NCBI RefSeq assembly: GCF_020991085.1
Contig: NZ_CP087720.1
Location: 62,001 to 126,000, forward strand
Length of the DNA stretch: 64,000 nt
Reading direction: 5' to 3'
Origin: Roseomonas sp. OT10
GTDB taxonomy: Bacteria > Pseudomonadota > Alphaproteobacteria > Acetobacterales > Acetobacteraceae
Shown: one piece after another, positions 1 to 7,431 of the stretch
Position numbering within the stretch: the first letter of the stretch is position 1
Layout of the letters: each line of letters starts with the position of its first letter
The notes under the pieces: generated by a model
Seen by the model: only the letters and a program-made list of their open reading frames with translations
What the model was told of the DNA's origin: nothing
Databases searched by the model: none
Translations under genes and position numbers: made by a program

Positions 1-301
1 AAGTGCCGAACGCCCCGATCAGGCCCGAGCGTTGGTCGGCATCCGAGGGTGCGGAGGCAGGGGCCGGCGGCGTTGCCGTGCGGCGGTCCGCCTCGGCCTC
101 GGCCGCAAGTTGAGCCTTGATCTCGCCCATCTCGGTTAGGCCGAGCACCCGGCCGGCGCCGGTTGGGTCGATGCCGTACTCGGAGGGCAGCACGACGGTC
201 ACGAGCAGTCCCGTCGCCACGGCGGCGGCAATTCCCGTGGACCGAAGGAGCTGCTTCGAAGTGGGCAGCTCGGCGCGGGTCGGAAGGTCAGTGTTGTACA
301 T
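1..301 (-). CDS. Transmembrane anchor protein, 3' end cut by window
   Basis: The reverse strand reads an open frame from ATG at 301 to the window edge (100 codons). It starts MYNTDLPTRAELPTSKQLLR, followed by one hydrophobic segment (about residues 25-40) and a polar stretch containing GRVLGLTEMGEIK. This N-terminal pattern matches the small single-span protein commonly annotated 'transmembrane anchor protein' and found beside HupE/UreJ genes in Proteobacteria. A GAGAGGT ribosome site lies just upstream. It follows the HupE/UreJ gene by 11 bp in the same direction, so the two are probably co-transcribed. The molecular role is not established, and the C-terminus is outside the window. Confidence 0.7.
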   Translation of the reverse strand, partial: MYNTDLPTRAELPTSKQLLRSTGIAAAVATGLLVTVVLPSEYGIDPTGAGRVLGLTEMGEIKAQLAAEAEADRRTATPPAPASAPSDADQRSGLIGAFGT

Positions 302-312
302 GCTGGGACCTC

Positions 313-1035
313 TCAGGACACGAAGAGGCCGGTGAGCTGATACCCGATCAGCACGAATCCGGCGGTCATCATGGCGACGTTTGCGGTGTAGGCGTGGCGC
401 AGGAAGCTCGGGCTGCGGCGCCAGTAGCCCATGGCGATGAGGATGGCGCCCAGCGCCAGCAACTGACCGACCTCGACCCCCACGTTGAAGGCCAGCAGGT
501 TCGGAACCAGCCCATCGGGGGAAATCTCGTATTCGAGGATCTTGGTGGACAGGCCGAAGCCGTGGCAGAAGCCGAAGATCAGCGTCGCGGCCTTGGTGTC
601 GGGCTGGAAGCCGAACCAGCGCTGGAAGGCCCCGAGGTTGTCGAGCGCCTTGTAGACCACGGACAGGCCGATGATGGCGTCGATAATGAAGGCGTTGATA
701 CCGATGCCGAAGTAGACGCCCAGCAGCATCGTCGTGGAGTGCCCGAGCGCGAACAGGCTAACGTAGATGGCGACGTGCTTCATCCGGTAGAGGAAGAAGA
801 CCACGCCAAACAGGAACAGGATGTGGTCGTAGCCGGTGACCATGTGTTTGGCGCCGAGATAGACGAAGGGCAGCAACTGCACCCCCGTAACCTCCTGGAT
901 ATAGCCCTTGTCGCCCTCGGCAACGGCGTGGGCGAGGGCGTCGGACGTCACGGCGAGTAGCAGGGTGCAGAGCACGGCGGCGAGGTGCCACGGGACGCGG
1001 GACAGCCGCCCCGTGGGTGGGCGTTGCAGTGGCAT
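313..1035 (-). CDS. HupE/UreJ-family membrane protein
   Basis: A 240-residue polytopic membrane protein with an N-terminal signal-like hydrophobic segment. It carries the family hallmarks: VYLGAKHMVTGYDHILFLFG, the ALGHSTT segment, an FGFCHGFGLS motif and a C-terminal VGVEVGQL helix. The conserved His, Asp and Glu in the membrane are typical of HupE/UreJ proteins, which move nickel or assist metalloenzyme maturation. Here it sits next to a CsoR/RcnR repressor and an RcnA-like exporter, which supports a transition-metal role. No hydrogenase or urease gene is visible in the window, so the partner is unknown. ATG at 1035 is the first start in frame. Confidence 0.85.
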   Translation of the reverse strand: MPLQRPPTGRLSRVPWHLAAVLCTLLLAVTSDALAHAVAEGDKGYIQEVTGVQLLPFVYLGAKHMVTGYDHILFLFGVVFFLYRMKHVAIYVSLFALGHSTTMLLGVYFGIGINAFIIDAIIGLSVVYKALDNLGAFQRWFGFQPDTKAATLIFGFCHGFGLSTKILEYEISPDGLVPNLLAFNVGVEVGQLLALGAILIAMGYWRRSPSFLRHAYTANVAMMTAGFVLIGYQLTGLFVS

Positions 1036-1086
1036 GGGGATGAACTCGGTCGATAGGGACAGGGAACGGCGTGCGGCGTCGCCCTC

Positions 1087-1446
1087 TCAGGCGAGGGCCA
1101 CCACTCGCGGCGGCCGCCTCAGCCCCGCCGCTTCCCCCGGCGACGGTTGCGCCCCCGATGCCCGCCAGGTCGTCGCACGGACGACCCGCAGCCCCGGCAT
1201 CGACCGGGTTCCGGGCATCACGGCCTCGTGGATGTGGTCCGGGGCCGAGGGATCATGGTCGTGCGCGTGGCCGGCGGTCGGCTCTGCGTCGGCTTCCTCC
1301 CCGCCGGCCGCCGCATCTTCCCCCATGGCGGCAGAGATCGTCACGCCGGCGAGGGCCTGTGCCCATCCCGGCGTGACGGCGGCCAGCACCAGCAGGGCGA
1401 CGAGCAGCGCCCGGCCGGTGCGGAGAAGGCAAGCAGTGACGCGCAA
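1087..1446 (-). CDS. Small exported His-rich protein
   Basis: About 119 residues. I start it at TTG 1446, because GGGGAG precedes that codon at normal spacing and the protein then begins with a signal peptide (RVTACLLRTGRALLVALLVL... to GWAQA). The mature part is acidic and carries a GHAHDHD...DHIHE cluster that could bind metal. It is transcribed divergently from the CsoR/RcnR gene and shares the 90-bp control region, so it is probably under the same metal control. No family was recognised. The longer frame running through to 2295 is the antisense of the exporter gene and was not used. Confidence 0.5.
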   Translation of the reverse strand: MRVTACLLRTGRALLVALLVLAAVTPGWAQALAGVTISAAMGEDAAAGGEEADAEPTAGHAHDHDPSAPDHIHEAVMPGTRSMPGLRVVRATTWRASGAQPSPGEAAGLRRPPRVVALA

Positions 1447-1508
1447 ACGACTCCCCTGACCGAGTGGTGCGGCCCCCCGGCCGCGATGGCTGCATAGCAA
1501 CTTGCGCT

Positions 1509-1527
1509 TATCCCCACCAGGGGGATA
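1509..1527. promoter_or_regulatory. Palindromic operator of the metal repressor
   Basis: TATCCCC at 1509-1515 and GGGGATA at 1521-1527 form a perfect 7-bp inverted repeat around ACCAG. G/C tracts flanked by A/T in dyad are the usual recognition element of CsoR/RcnR-family repressors. The site ends 9 bp before the repressor ATG at 1537, so bound repressor would block its own expression and probably that of the divergent His-rich gene. Confidence 0.65.
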
Positions 1528-1536
1528 GGTACTCGT

Positions 1537-1815
1537 ATGGCCGATGCCCATGTCCACGCCTCCCACCCCGAGATCGTCAAGCGCCTCAAGCGGGCGGAAG
1601 GGCACCTTCGCTCCATCGTCGCGATGATCGAGGCCGGGCGGCCCTGCCTGGAACTGGCCCAGCAGCTCCACGCGGTGGAGGCGGCGGTCGCCAATGCCAA
1701 GCGCACCCTGATCCACGACCACCTCGATCACTGCCTGGATCATGTCGTCGGCGCCGTCCCCCGCTCCGAGCGCGGTCCGATCGATGAGTTCAAGGCGATC
1801 ACCAAGTACCTCTGA
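1537..1815 (+). CDS. CsoR/RcnR-family metal-sensing repressor
   Basis: A 92-residue all-helical DUF156 protein (VKRLKRAEGHLRSIVAMIE, then the CLELAQQL helix and ANAKRTLIHDHLDHC). The ligand pattern is Cys37, His62 and Cys66 with extra His near the N-terminus (residues 5, 7, 10). Cys-His-Cys is the triad of Cu(I)-sensing CsoR and of the nickel sensor InrS, whereas classical RcnR has Cys-His-His. The metal therefore cannot be read from the triad alone. The RcnA-like exporter 10 bp downstream favours nickel or cobalt. Metal binding is expected to release the repressor from the dyad at 1509-1527. Confidence 0.85.
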   Translation: MADAHVHASHPEIVKRLKRAEGHLRSIVAMIEAGRPCLELAQQLHAVEAAVANAKRTLIHDHLDHCLDHVVGAVPRSERGPIDEFKAITKYL

Positions 1816-1825
1816 GGCCGCTGCC

Positions 1826-3007
1826 ATGACCCCCTTCTCGGACCTGATCGCCCAAGGCTCGGCACATGCCTGGCTGTTCATTCCGTCCGCCATCCTGCTC
1901 GGGGCGCTGCACGGCCTGGAGCCGGGGCACTCCAAGACCATGATGGCCGCCTTCATCGTGGCGGTGCGCGGCACGGTGGGGCAGGCGGTCCTGCTCGGGC
2001 TGGCCGCGACCGTGTCCCATACCGCCGTGGTGTGGGCGATCGGGCTGGGCGGGCTGTATCTGTGGCAGGGTTTGGACGCCGAGGCGTCGGAGCCCTGGTT
2101 CCAGCTCGCCTCGGCGGTCGCCATCATCGGCCTGGCGGTGTGGATGCTGGTTCGGACCTGGCGTGACCAGCGCGACATGAAGCGCGTCGCGGGCAGCCAC
2201 GACCACGGAAGCCACGCGCATGGCGGCGGCCACGGGCACGACCATCCGCACCACCATGGCGAGGAGGTCCGGCGCATCCATACCGGGCATGGCATGCTGG
2301 CCTTGGAGGTCTATGAGGACGGCGTGCCACCGCGCTGGCGCTTGCGGGCCGAGAGCGGGCACGGCTGGGCTGCGAGGGACGTGACGGTGGAAACGCTGCG
2401 GCCGGACGGCAGCCGACAGAGCTTCGCCTTCGTGGAGCGCGACGGCTACCTGGAGAGCGTCGCCGAGATCCCCGAGCCGCACGAGTTCCAGGCTAGGTTG
2501 AGCCTGTCGCACGGGAGCCATTCCCACGACTACGACCTGCGCTTCGCCGAGCACGGCCATAACGGGCACGGGCACGCCGAGCACGCGCACGACGAGCTGG
2601 CGGGCCTGTCCGTGGGCGCGGACGGGTATCAGGACGCCCACGAGCGGGCGCACGCGCGCGATATCCAGCGCCAGTTTGCGAACCGGCGCGTCACTACCTG
2701 GCAGATCGTCTTGTTCGGCCTGACAGGCGGCCTGATCCCCTGCCCGGCGGCGATCACGGTGCTGCTCATCTGCCTTCAGTTGCAGGAACTGTCCCTGGCC
2801 CTGGTACTGGTGCTGTGCTTCAGCATTGGCTTAGCCATCACCATGGTCGCGATCGGCGCTGCGGCGGCGGTGGGGATGCGGCAGGTATCGCGGCGCTGGG
2901 CTGGCTTCGACGATCTCGTTCGCAAGGCACCTTTCGCCTCGGGGGCGCTGATCATCCTCGTCGGCCTCTACGTCGGCGTCAGCGCCGTGATGCACCTCGC
3001 GGCCTAG
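1826..3007 (+). CDS. RcnA-like nickel/cobalt exporter
   Basis: 393 residues from ATG 1826. The N-terminal membrane segments carry the NicO/RcnA signature GALHGLEPGHSKTMMAAF. A long cytoplasmic loop follows, with two His clusters (about residues 118-145 and 230-260). Between them lies a soluble, probably beta-rich insert of about 100 residues (HTGHGMLALEVYEDGVPPRW onward). The C-terminal membrane half has FGLTGGLIPCPAAITVLL and ends LVGLYVGVSAVMHL. The family pumps Ni2+/Co2+ out of the cytoplasm. The gene directly follows the repressor, giving an autoregulated repressor-exporter unit. An earlier in-frame start at 1742 would overlap the repressor gene and was rejected. Confidence 0.88.
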   Translation: MTPFSDLIAQGSAHAWLFIPSAILLGALHGLEPGHSKTMMAAFIVAVRGTVGQAVLLGLAATVSHTAVVWAIGLGGLYLWQGLDAEASEPWFQLASAVAIIGLAVWMLVRTWRDQRDMKRVAGSHDHGSHAHGGGHGHDHPHHHGEEVRRIHTGHGMLALEVYEDGVPPRWRLRAESGHGWAARDVTVETLRPDGSRQSFAFVERDGYLESVAEIPEPHEFQARLSLSHGSHSHDYDLRFAEHGHNGHGHAEHAHDELAGLSVGADGYQDAHERAHARDIQRQFANRRVTTWQIVLFGLTGGLIPCPAAITVLLICLQLQELSLALVLVLCFSIGLAITMVAIGAAAAVGMRQVSRRWAGFDDLVRKAPFASGALIILVGLYVGVSAVMHLAA

Positions 3008-3065
3008 CCACCTTGCGCCCCGTGCCGGAACCATCCGGGCAACGAGCCCTCGTGTGTCCGGGGCG

Positions 3066-3506
3066 ATGAACGACCTACCCGCCTACGGAGCCCTGCTCGC
3101 CGCCGCCTTTCTCGCCGCGACGCTCCTACCCGCGCAGTCGGAAGCCGTGTTGGCTGGCCTCATCCTCGCCGACCGGCAACCTGTCAGTCTGCTAGTCCTG
3201 ACCGCCAGCCTCGGCAACGTGGCGGGCTCGACCGTGAATTGGTGGCTCGGCCGTGGGATTGAGCGGTTCCGGTCCTGCCGATGGTTCCCGGTTCCCGAGG
3301 CTGGGTTGCGGCGTGCCCAGGGCTGGTTCGCGCGGCTCGGTCGCTGGTCCCTCCTCCTGGCCTGGTTGCCGGTGGTGGGCGACCCGCTGACCCTCGTAGC
3401 TGGGGTGATGCGCGTGCCGCTGGGCGTGTTCCTGCTCTTGGTGACAATCGGCAAGGTGGCTCGCTACCTCGTGGTAGCTTGGATGGCGGGACCATCCGGC
3501 ACCTGA
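3066..3506 (+). CDS. YqaA/DedA-family small membrane protein
   Basis: 146 residues with four or so hydrophobic segments. It contains FLAATLLPAQSEAVLAGLIL, NVAGSTVNWWLGRGIERF and a C-terminal LGVFLLLVTIGKVARYLVV helix, the layout of YqaA-type (SNARE-associated/DedA) inner-membrane proteins. ATG 3066 is chosen over GTG 3054, because the family normally begins only a few residues before the first helix. It ends the metal cluster in the same direction as the exporter. Function is unproven; DedA-type proteins are linked to envelope homeostasis and lipid flipping. Confidence 0.7.
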   Translation: MNDLPAYGALLAAAFLAATLLPAQSEAVLAGLILADRQPVSLLVLTASLGNVAGSTVNWWLGRGIERFRSCRWFPVPEAGLRRAQGWFARLGRWSLLLAWLPVVGDPLTLVAGVMRVPLGVFLLLVTIGKVARYLVVAWMAGPSGT

Positions 3507-3730
3507 GATCGACGAATGATCCTGCGAATGTCTGCAAAGGGTTGGGAGCACGTACAGCTCCTCATCTCTCTTGTCCTTCAACACGGTATCTTCGGGTAAC
3601 GATCCACGCTACGGCTTCGCCTTCGCTCTCGCGCGGTCTGTCGGCGCCCACTGTGCCCAATGTCCAAACGGTGTGCTGGTGATGAGCGACTGGAACCACG
3701 ACCACTGGCGGAGTGCTTGTGGCCCGCTCC

Positions 3731-3795
3731 GGCGCGCCGTGTGTGGATCAACCTTTCCCTCGCCCATCTCTCCGGGCGGTAGTAGGACCGGGCCC
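3731..3795 (+). repeat. Left arm of a ~65-bp imperfect inverted repeat
   Basis: The 309 bp between the YqaA-like gene and IS5 copy 1 hold no gene. Its distal part (GGCGCGCC, TGTGTGGATCA, CCTTTCCCTCGC, GGTAGTAGGA in order) recurs in reverse complement on the other side of the IS at about 4928-4994, with small gaps and substitutions. The arms therefore pre-date the IS insertion and bracketed a short segment. What they mark (ends of a decayed mobile element or duplicated promoter DNA) is unknown. Confidence 0.55.
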
Positions 3796-3815
3796 CGCCC
3801 AGGCACGCCGGCTTA

Positions 3816-4769
3816 GAGTCTGATTCATAATTATCCGGCGTGATTTCATGGCCTTGCGATGCGGCGTGCGAAGAGCTGGATCGAGGCGATGAAGAGCCAT
3901 GCGGTAGCCGATGCGATGGTCTGCTCGAAGTCCTTGGCGAGGCGGCGGTTCCGATTGAGCCAAGCCAGTGTGCGTTCGACAACCCAACGGCGCGGGAGGA
4001 CGACAAACCCTCTTGCGGCATCTGACCGTTTGACGATCTCGACGGTCCATTTGCCGATCCGCCGGAGGGCGTCCCTGAGCTTGTCGCCAGCATATCCACC
4101 ATCGGCGAAGACATGGCGCAGCCACGGGAAGCGCTTGATGATCTCGGCCAGCACCAGCGGCGCACCGTCACGGTCCTGGATGTCGGCGGTGTGGACTACC
4201 GCATGGACGAGATTGCCGTCGGTGTCGGTCAGGATGTGGCGCTTGCGGCCCTTGGTCTTCTTGCCCGCATCATAGCCCCGAGGTCCGCCGCTTTCCGTGG
4301 TTTTGACGCTTTGGCTGTCGATTACCCCGGCGCTGGGCGAGGCTTCGCGACCCGTCCCCTCACGGGCGATCAGCAACAGAGCATGGTTCAATGACAACCA
4401 CAGCCTATTGTCCCGCCACAGGTAGAACCAGCGCCGCACCGTCGAGACCGGCGGAAAGCAGGGCGGCAGCATCCGCCACGGCAGGCCGCCACGCAGCAGA
4501 TACAGGATCGCCTCGACAATCCGCCTGAGTGGCCACTTGCGCGGGCGGCCCACATGCGATGCTGGCGGAAAGAACGGCTCCAGCAGTGCCCATTCGGCAT
4601 CGGTCAAATCGCTTGGCAAAGCCAGTTCCGCACGGGCATACTGCGCCCGAGTGGTATCGGTCCACATCGTTGATCTCCGGAAGTTTTCGCAAAAACCCCT
4701 GAATCAATGACCTGGGCTGGCGTCAAGCTAACCCGCTGATACCACTCAACTTAATTTCGGATCAGGCTC
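3816..4769 (-). mobile_element. IS5-family element, copy 1 of 6 (954 bp)
   Basis: Ends read GAGTCTGATTC at 3816 and, inverted, GAGCCTGATCC at 4769; the terminal repeats match at about 16 of 20 positions. TTA is duplicated at 3813-3815 and 4770-4772, the 3-bp TNA duplication expected of the IS1031-like branch of IS5. It lies in non-coding DNA between the arms of the inverted repeat and disrupts no recognised gene. Confidence 0.95.
3846..4667 (-). CDS. IS5-family transposase (copy 1)
   Basis: 273 residues in one frame. An N-terminal helical region has LTDAEWALLEPFFPPA and RRIVEAILYLLRGGLPWRML. The DDE core follows: Asp in GVIDSQSVKT, RGYDAGKKTKGRKRHILTDT, Asp in FADGGYAG, and Glu in WVVERTLAWLNRNRRL. 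CGGAG lies 8 bp before ATG. All catalytic motifs are present and the predicted protein is the same in the other five copies, so the element is probably active. Confidence 0.95.
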   Translation of the reverse strand: MWTDTTRAQYARAELALPSDLTDAEWALLEPFFPPASHVGRPRKWPLRRIVEAILYLLRGGLPWRMLPPCFPPVSTVRRWFYLWRDNRLWLSLNHALLLIAREGTGREASPSAGVIDSQSVKTTESGGPRGYDAGKKTKGRKRHILTDTDGNLVHAVVHTADIQDRDGAPLVLAEIIKRFPWLRHVFADGGYAGDKLRDALRRIGKWTVEIVKRSDAARGFVVLPRRWVVERTLAWLNRNRRLAKDFEQTIASATAWLFIASIQLFARRIARP

Positions 4770-4831
4770 TTAGGGCGGCTACCCCGCGCCGCTGACATGG
4801 CGAGTATTCCTTGGCATAGATTGCAGTGCAT

Positions 4832-4855
4832 AAGTATTCGTAAGAACGAATACTT
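4832..4855. repeat. 10-bp-arm palindrome, motif ACGAATACTT
   Basis: AAGTATTCGT (4832-4841) and ACGAATACTT (4846-4855) are perfect inverted arms around AAGA. The same decamer ACGAATACTT recurs at about 5172-5181, followed by ATAAGG, 90 bp upstream of the gene at 5272, and a partial form CGAGTATTC lies at 4801. This AT-rich recurring motif stands out in GC-rich DNA and could be an operator or replication/partition site for the neighbouring plasmid gene. Confidence 0.5.
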
Positions 4856-4927
4856 TCCGAGAGACTGGCGCCTTGCCCCCGCCACGCCATCGTCGCGGGG
4901 CAGCCACCCACGCCCGCGCACCAAGAC

Positions 4928-4994
4928 GGAACCCGCTCCTACTACCTGAGAGCTGCGCGAGGGAAAGGCTGATCCACACACCAAGTGGCGCGCC
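4928..4994 (-). repeat. Right arm of the ~65-bp inverted repeat
   Basis: Reverse complement of this stretch reads GGCGCGCC...TGTGTGGATCAGCC, TTTCCCTCGC, GGTAGTAGGA, matching the arm at 3731-3795. The rest of 4773-5271 has no gene. It holds the ACGAATACTT motifs and, near its 3' end, the promoter and leader of the gene at 5272. Confidence 0.55.
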
Positions 4995-5271
4995 TTCTCT
5001 ACCGGGTTCACGCGACCTCAACCCCCCTCACGGGGGGCGTCGGACGCGTGGGCCTCCGGCGGGCAAAGGGCTCCGCCCTCTGCACTCTGGGCGCTCAGGA
5101 AAGTCTGATTAGTTTCCTATTACTTGAGATCGGCAGTCTTGGCGGCAAATAATACTATGGACACCGGCCACGAATACTTATAAGGTTCTCTTGTTCCCGA
5201 GAGAGGGAACGGCCGGAAGGGCGGGCTGGACCCCCACCCCCCCGGCCTCACCAGAGACAGGAGCTTCGATC

Positions 5272-6006
5272 ATGTCCCAGGCTATCCAGAACATCGCCAC
5301 CGCCGCCGCTTCCCACAAGGGCGACGCCGTTGAAACCGCCATGGGTCAGGCCATCAAGGCCGCCGCCCCCCGCAAGCCCGCCAAGGGCAAGGCGAAGCCC
5401 GACGCCAAGGCTGCCCCGGCTTCCACGCCTGCCCAGCAGACCGCCAAGCGCCCGGCCCCCGAGCAGCGCGGCCCCGTCACCATGGCCGACGCAATGGCCC
5501 TTTGCCCCCACCAGGGCCTTGCCAACAACCTTGCCCGCACCTTCGCCCTTGAGAGCGTGGACATGCTCCACGTCCGCACCACGACGGACCAGGGCATCCG
5601 CGATCAGGCCGCCGCCCTCACCGACACCCTCAACGAGCGCGCCCTAGCGATGCACCTCCAGCGCATTTGCGGCGCTTTCGTCGGCTCCGCTTACGGCGCC
5701 GGGAAGTTCTACAGCGACAAGGTGACGCAGGCCCGCGACCTCACCGCCAAGATTGCCAACGGGGACCGCGACGAGGACCGCGAGGGGGTTTCCGGCTTTG
5801 ACAGCCGCGCCACCCGCGCCCGCCAGTTCGCCGGGGAAATGGGCATCCAGGCCGCAACCCTTCTCGCCGCCGCCGAGGGCGCGCTTGACGCTTACGAGCA
5901 CCTCACGGGCGAGACGTGGAAGCCCTACGACACCCGCCGCCCCGACAACACCCGCACCGTTTCCCGCCGCGCCGCCGCCGAGGAAATGGACGCCTTCAAC
6001 AAGTAG
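5272..6006 (+). CDS. Plasmid protein of unknown function, Lys/Pro/Ala-rich N-terminus
   Basis: 244 residues from ATG 5272, with AGGAG 8 bp upstream. Residues 1-70 are low-complexity (Ala, Lys, Pro; GKAKPDAKAAPASTPAQQ) and probably disordered. Residues 75-240 are a regular, mostly helical domain starting VTMADAMALCPHQGLANNLA and ending RRAAAEEMDAFNK. It has no signal peptide and no catalytic motif that I recognise. A strong terminator follows immediately, so it is a stand-alone transcription unit. The basic tail suggests nucleic-acid contact, which is inference only. Confidence 0.7.
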   Translation: MSQAIQNIATAAASHKGDAVETAMGQAIKAAAPRKPAKGKAKPDAKAAPASTPAQQTAKRPAPEQRGPVTMADAMALCPHQGLANNLARTFALESVDMLHVRTTTDQGIRDQAAALTDTLNERALAMHLQRICGAFVGSAYGAGKFYSDKVTQARDLTAKIANGDRDEDREGVSGFDSRATRARQFAGEMGIQAATLLAAAEGALDAYEHLTGETWKPYDTRRPDNTRTVSRRAAAEEMDAFNK

Positions 6007-6014
6007 GCACACCG

Positions 6015-6039
6015 GGCGGGGGCTTCGGTCCCCGCCTTT
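6015..6039 (+). terminator. Rho-independent terminator after the gene ending 6006
   Basis: GGCGGGG (6015-6021) pairs with CCCCGCC (6030-6036) around a GCTTCGGT loop and is followed by TTT. It sits 9 bp after the stop codon. Confidence 0.7.
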
Positions 6040-6183
6040 CCTGCCACCGCCGGCCAGGGGGGCGCCGCCCTACGGGCTCTGCCCCCCTGGACCCCCCCGC
6101 ACTCCGGTCACCTCGCACCACAGCCGCATGACGCCCGGCCGCGGGATCTGCGGACGGCGCTACGCGCCGGTGCATTTTTAGCG

Positions 6184-6202
6184 GTGGCCCCTTCGGGGCC
6201 AC
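6184..6202. repeat. Perfect 8-bp hairpin in a gene-free spacer
   Basis: GTGGCCCC (6184-6191) and GGGGCCAC (6195-6202) are separated by TTC. No T-run follows on either strand, so it is not a classical terminator. The surrounding 6040-6392 is very GC-rich and otherwise shows no gene. Confidence 0.45.
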
Positions 6203-6392
6203 GGTGAAGCGCAGTCGGCACTGGCGCGCGGGCCATGCCCCCTCCGGCGGGGCAGGGCCGCCCCGGTCGCAACGCCGCTCCGCGACGCCGCGCCCGGCGC
6301 AACCCGGCCCCGCCAGGGCGCATGGCTACAGCCGGCGCACCGTCCTCCTCAAAGCGCATCCCGTTCGCGCCGACCCGGAACACCCTTCACAG

Positions 6393-6710
6393 ATGCCCGA
6401 TGCTCTGTCAGATTCTCGGTTCATTGTCGCAGAAGTCGGTGAGTGTGTTCAAAGCGAACACACTTCCCCGCTTCCTCACTCGCCCGTCTCGGGCAGCCGC
6501 CTGTTGGCTTGGCTCATCACCCTCGGATGGACTGAGCGCGAGCTGGCCAGACGCACTCGCCGTCACCAAACCACCGTCCGCCGTTGGATCAACGGTCGCA
6601 GCCCAATCGACCCGGATGTGGCCGCCTGGCTCGCGATGCTTGCAGCCTTTGTCGCGGCCCACCCTGGACCGCGCATTGTCAGCCCCGGTCGGGATGCTTC
6701 CGGTCGCTGA
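6393..6710 (+). CDS. Small HTH DNA-binding protein
   Basis: 105 residues from ATG 6393. The C-terminal half reads LLAWLITLGWTERELARRTRRHQTTVRRWI..., a helix-turn-helix of the Xre/Cro kind (two helices flanking ARRTRRHQTTVRRW, ending in an NGRSPID turn). The N-terminal 40 residues are polar and unassigned. Probably a plasmid regulator. Its 3' end overlaps the convergent small membrane-protein gene by about 32 bp. Confidence 0.55.
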   Translation: MPDALSDSRFIVAEVGECVQSEHTSPLPHSPVSGSRLLAWLITLGWTERELARRTRRHQTTVRRWINGRSPIDPDVAAWLAMLAAFVAAHPGPRIVSPGRDASGR

Positions 6711-6876
6711 ACGCAAGGATCAGCACCACGAAGCCGATTGCTGCACACCACCCAACCTGGGCAACCTCACGAGCCTGTGGACCAGACGCGAGCAGAGCGC
6801 CGAGGACACAGAACCCAGCCCCTGCAGCGAACCACAGTGACCCGGGTGGAGCGTTACGAAGCATCCTGGCGAGCAT
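6679..6876 (-). CDS. Small two-helix membrane protein
   Basis: 65 residues with two hydrophobic helices (about 13-30 and 41-58: LWFAAGAGFCVLGALLAS and WCAAIGFVVLILAFS) and a basic tail. AGGAGG lies 7 bp before ATG 6876, strongly supporting translation. It is convergent with the HTH gene and is the last gene on the leftward strand of the transfer region (genes from 10355 down), so it may be a small transfer or entry-exclusion component. No family recognised. Confidence 0.5.
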   Translation of the reverse strand: MLARMLRNAPPGSLWFAAGAGFCVLGALLASGPQAREVAQVGWCAAIGFVVLILAFSDRKHPDRG

Positions 6877-6999
6877 GGTAGACCTCCTGGCACGTTCCCA
6901 TCGAACGTTCGCCAGACGATCATGGCATCAAGACCTGAAGGTGGTCTTCATTTCTGTCGATGAGAGCCGCCGCTCCTGTGGAGCGGCGGCCTGAGGCAG

Positions 7000-7428
7000 T
7001 TAGCCTGCTGAACGAGAGTAATCGAAACCAGGCCGACCGTTCGACATCATCGCCGGTGTGCAACGCGCATTCGGGTTGTTGGCGCTTCTCCAAGGCTTAA
7101 GCTTGCCGGCCTCCAGCCATCCCTGTTGACCGTTCATGTGCAGGACTTGCACGAAGCCAGCAGATTCACGACGGGGATTGGACACGATCACCGTCTCGGT
7201 CGCGACGCCGATCTGCCGCGCCGTTGGTGACGGCTCCGATCGGATCGGCGGCAGATTGTCGAAGTCCATCATCTGCTCGTTGGTCAGGTTGAGCATCATG
7301 CAGGAATAGCCCTGCAGGTGCCCCGTGACCGTTAAAGAAGGCCGAGATTGCTGTGCGGCCGCCACAGCGGTGAGTGTCAAGAGAAAGGTTCCGGCCATCA
7401 CGCCGATCGCGGTTTTCATGTCTCGCAT
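7000..7428 (-). CDS. Exported protein of the transfer operon
   Basis: 142 residues with a Sec signal peptide (MKTAIGVMAGTFLLTLTAVAAAQQ). The mature part has two Cys (SCMML near residue 43, ARCTP near 122) and a QIGVATETVIV...GWLEAGKLKPW stretch that resembles a bacterial SH3-like fold. It begins 3 bp after the lytic transglycosylase stop, so it is co-transcribed and likely periplasmic. Exact role unknown. Confidence 0.6.
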   Translation of the reverse strand: MRDMKTAIGVMAGTFLLTLTAVAAAQQSRPSLTVTGHLQGYSCMMLNLTNEQMMDFDNLPPIRSEPSPTARQIGVATETVIVSNPRRESAGFVQVLHMNGQQGWLEAGKLKPWRSANNPNARCTPAMMSNGRPGFDYSRSAG

Positions 7429-7431
7429 CCC

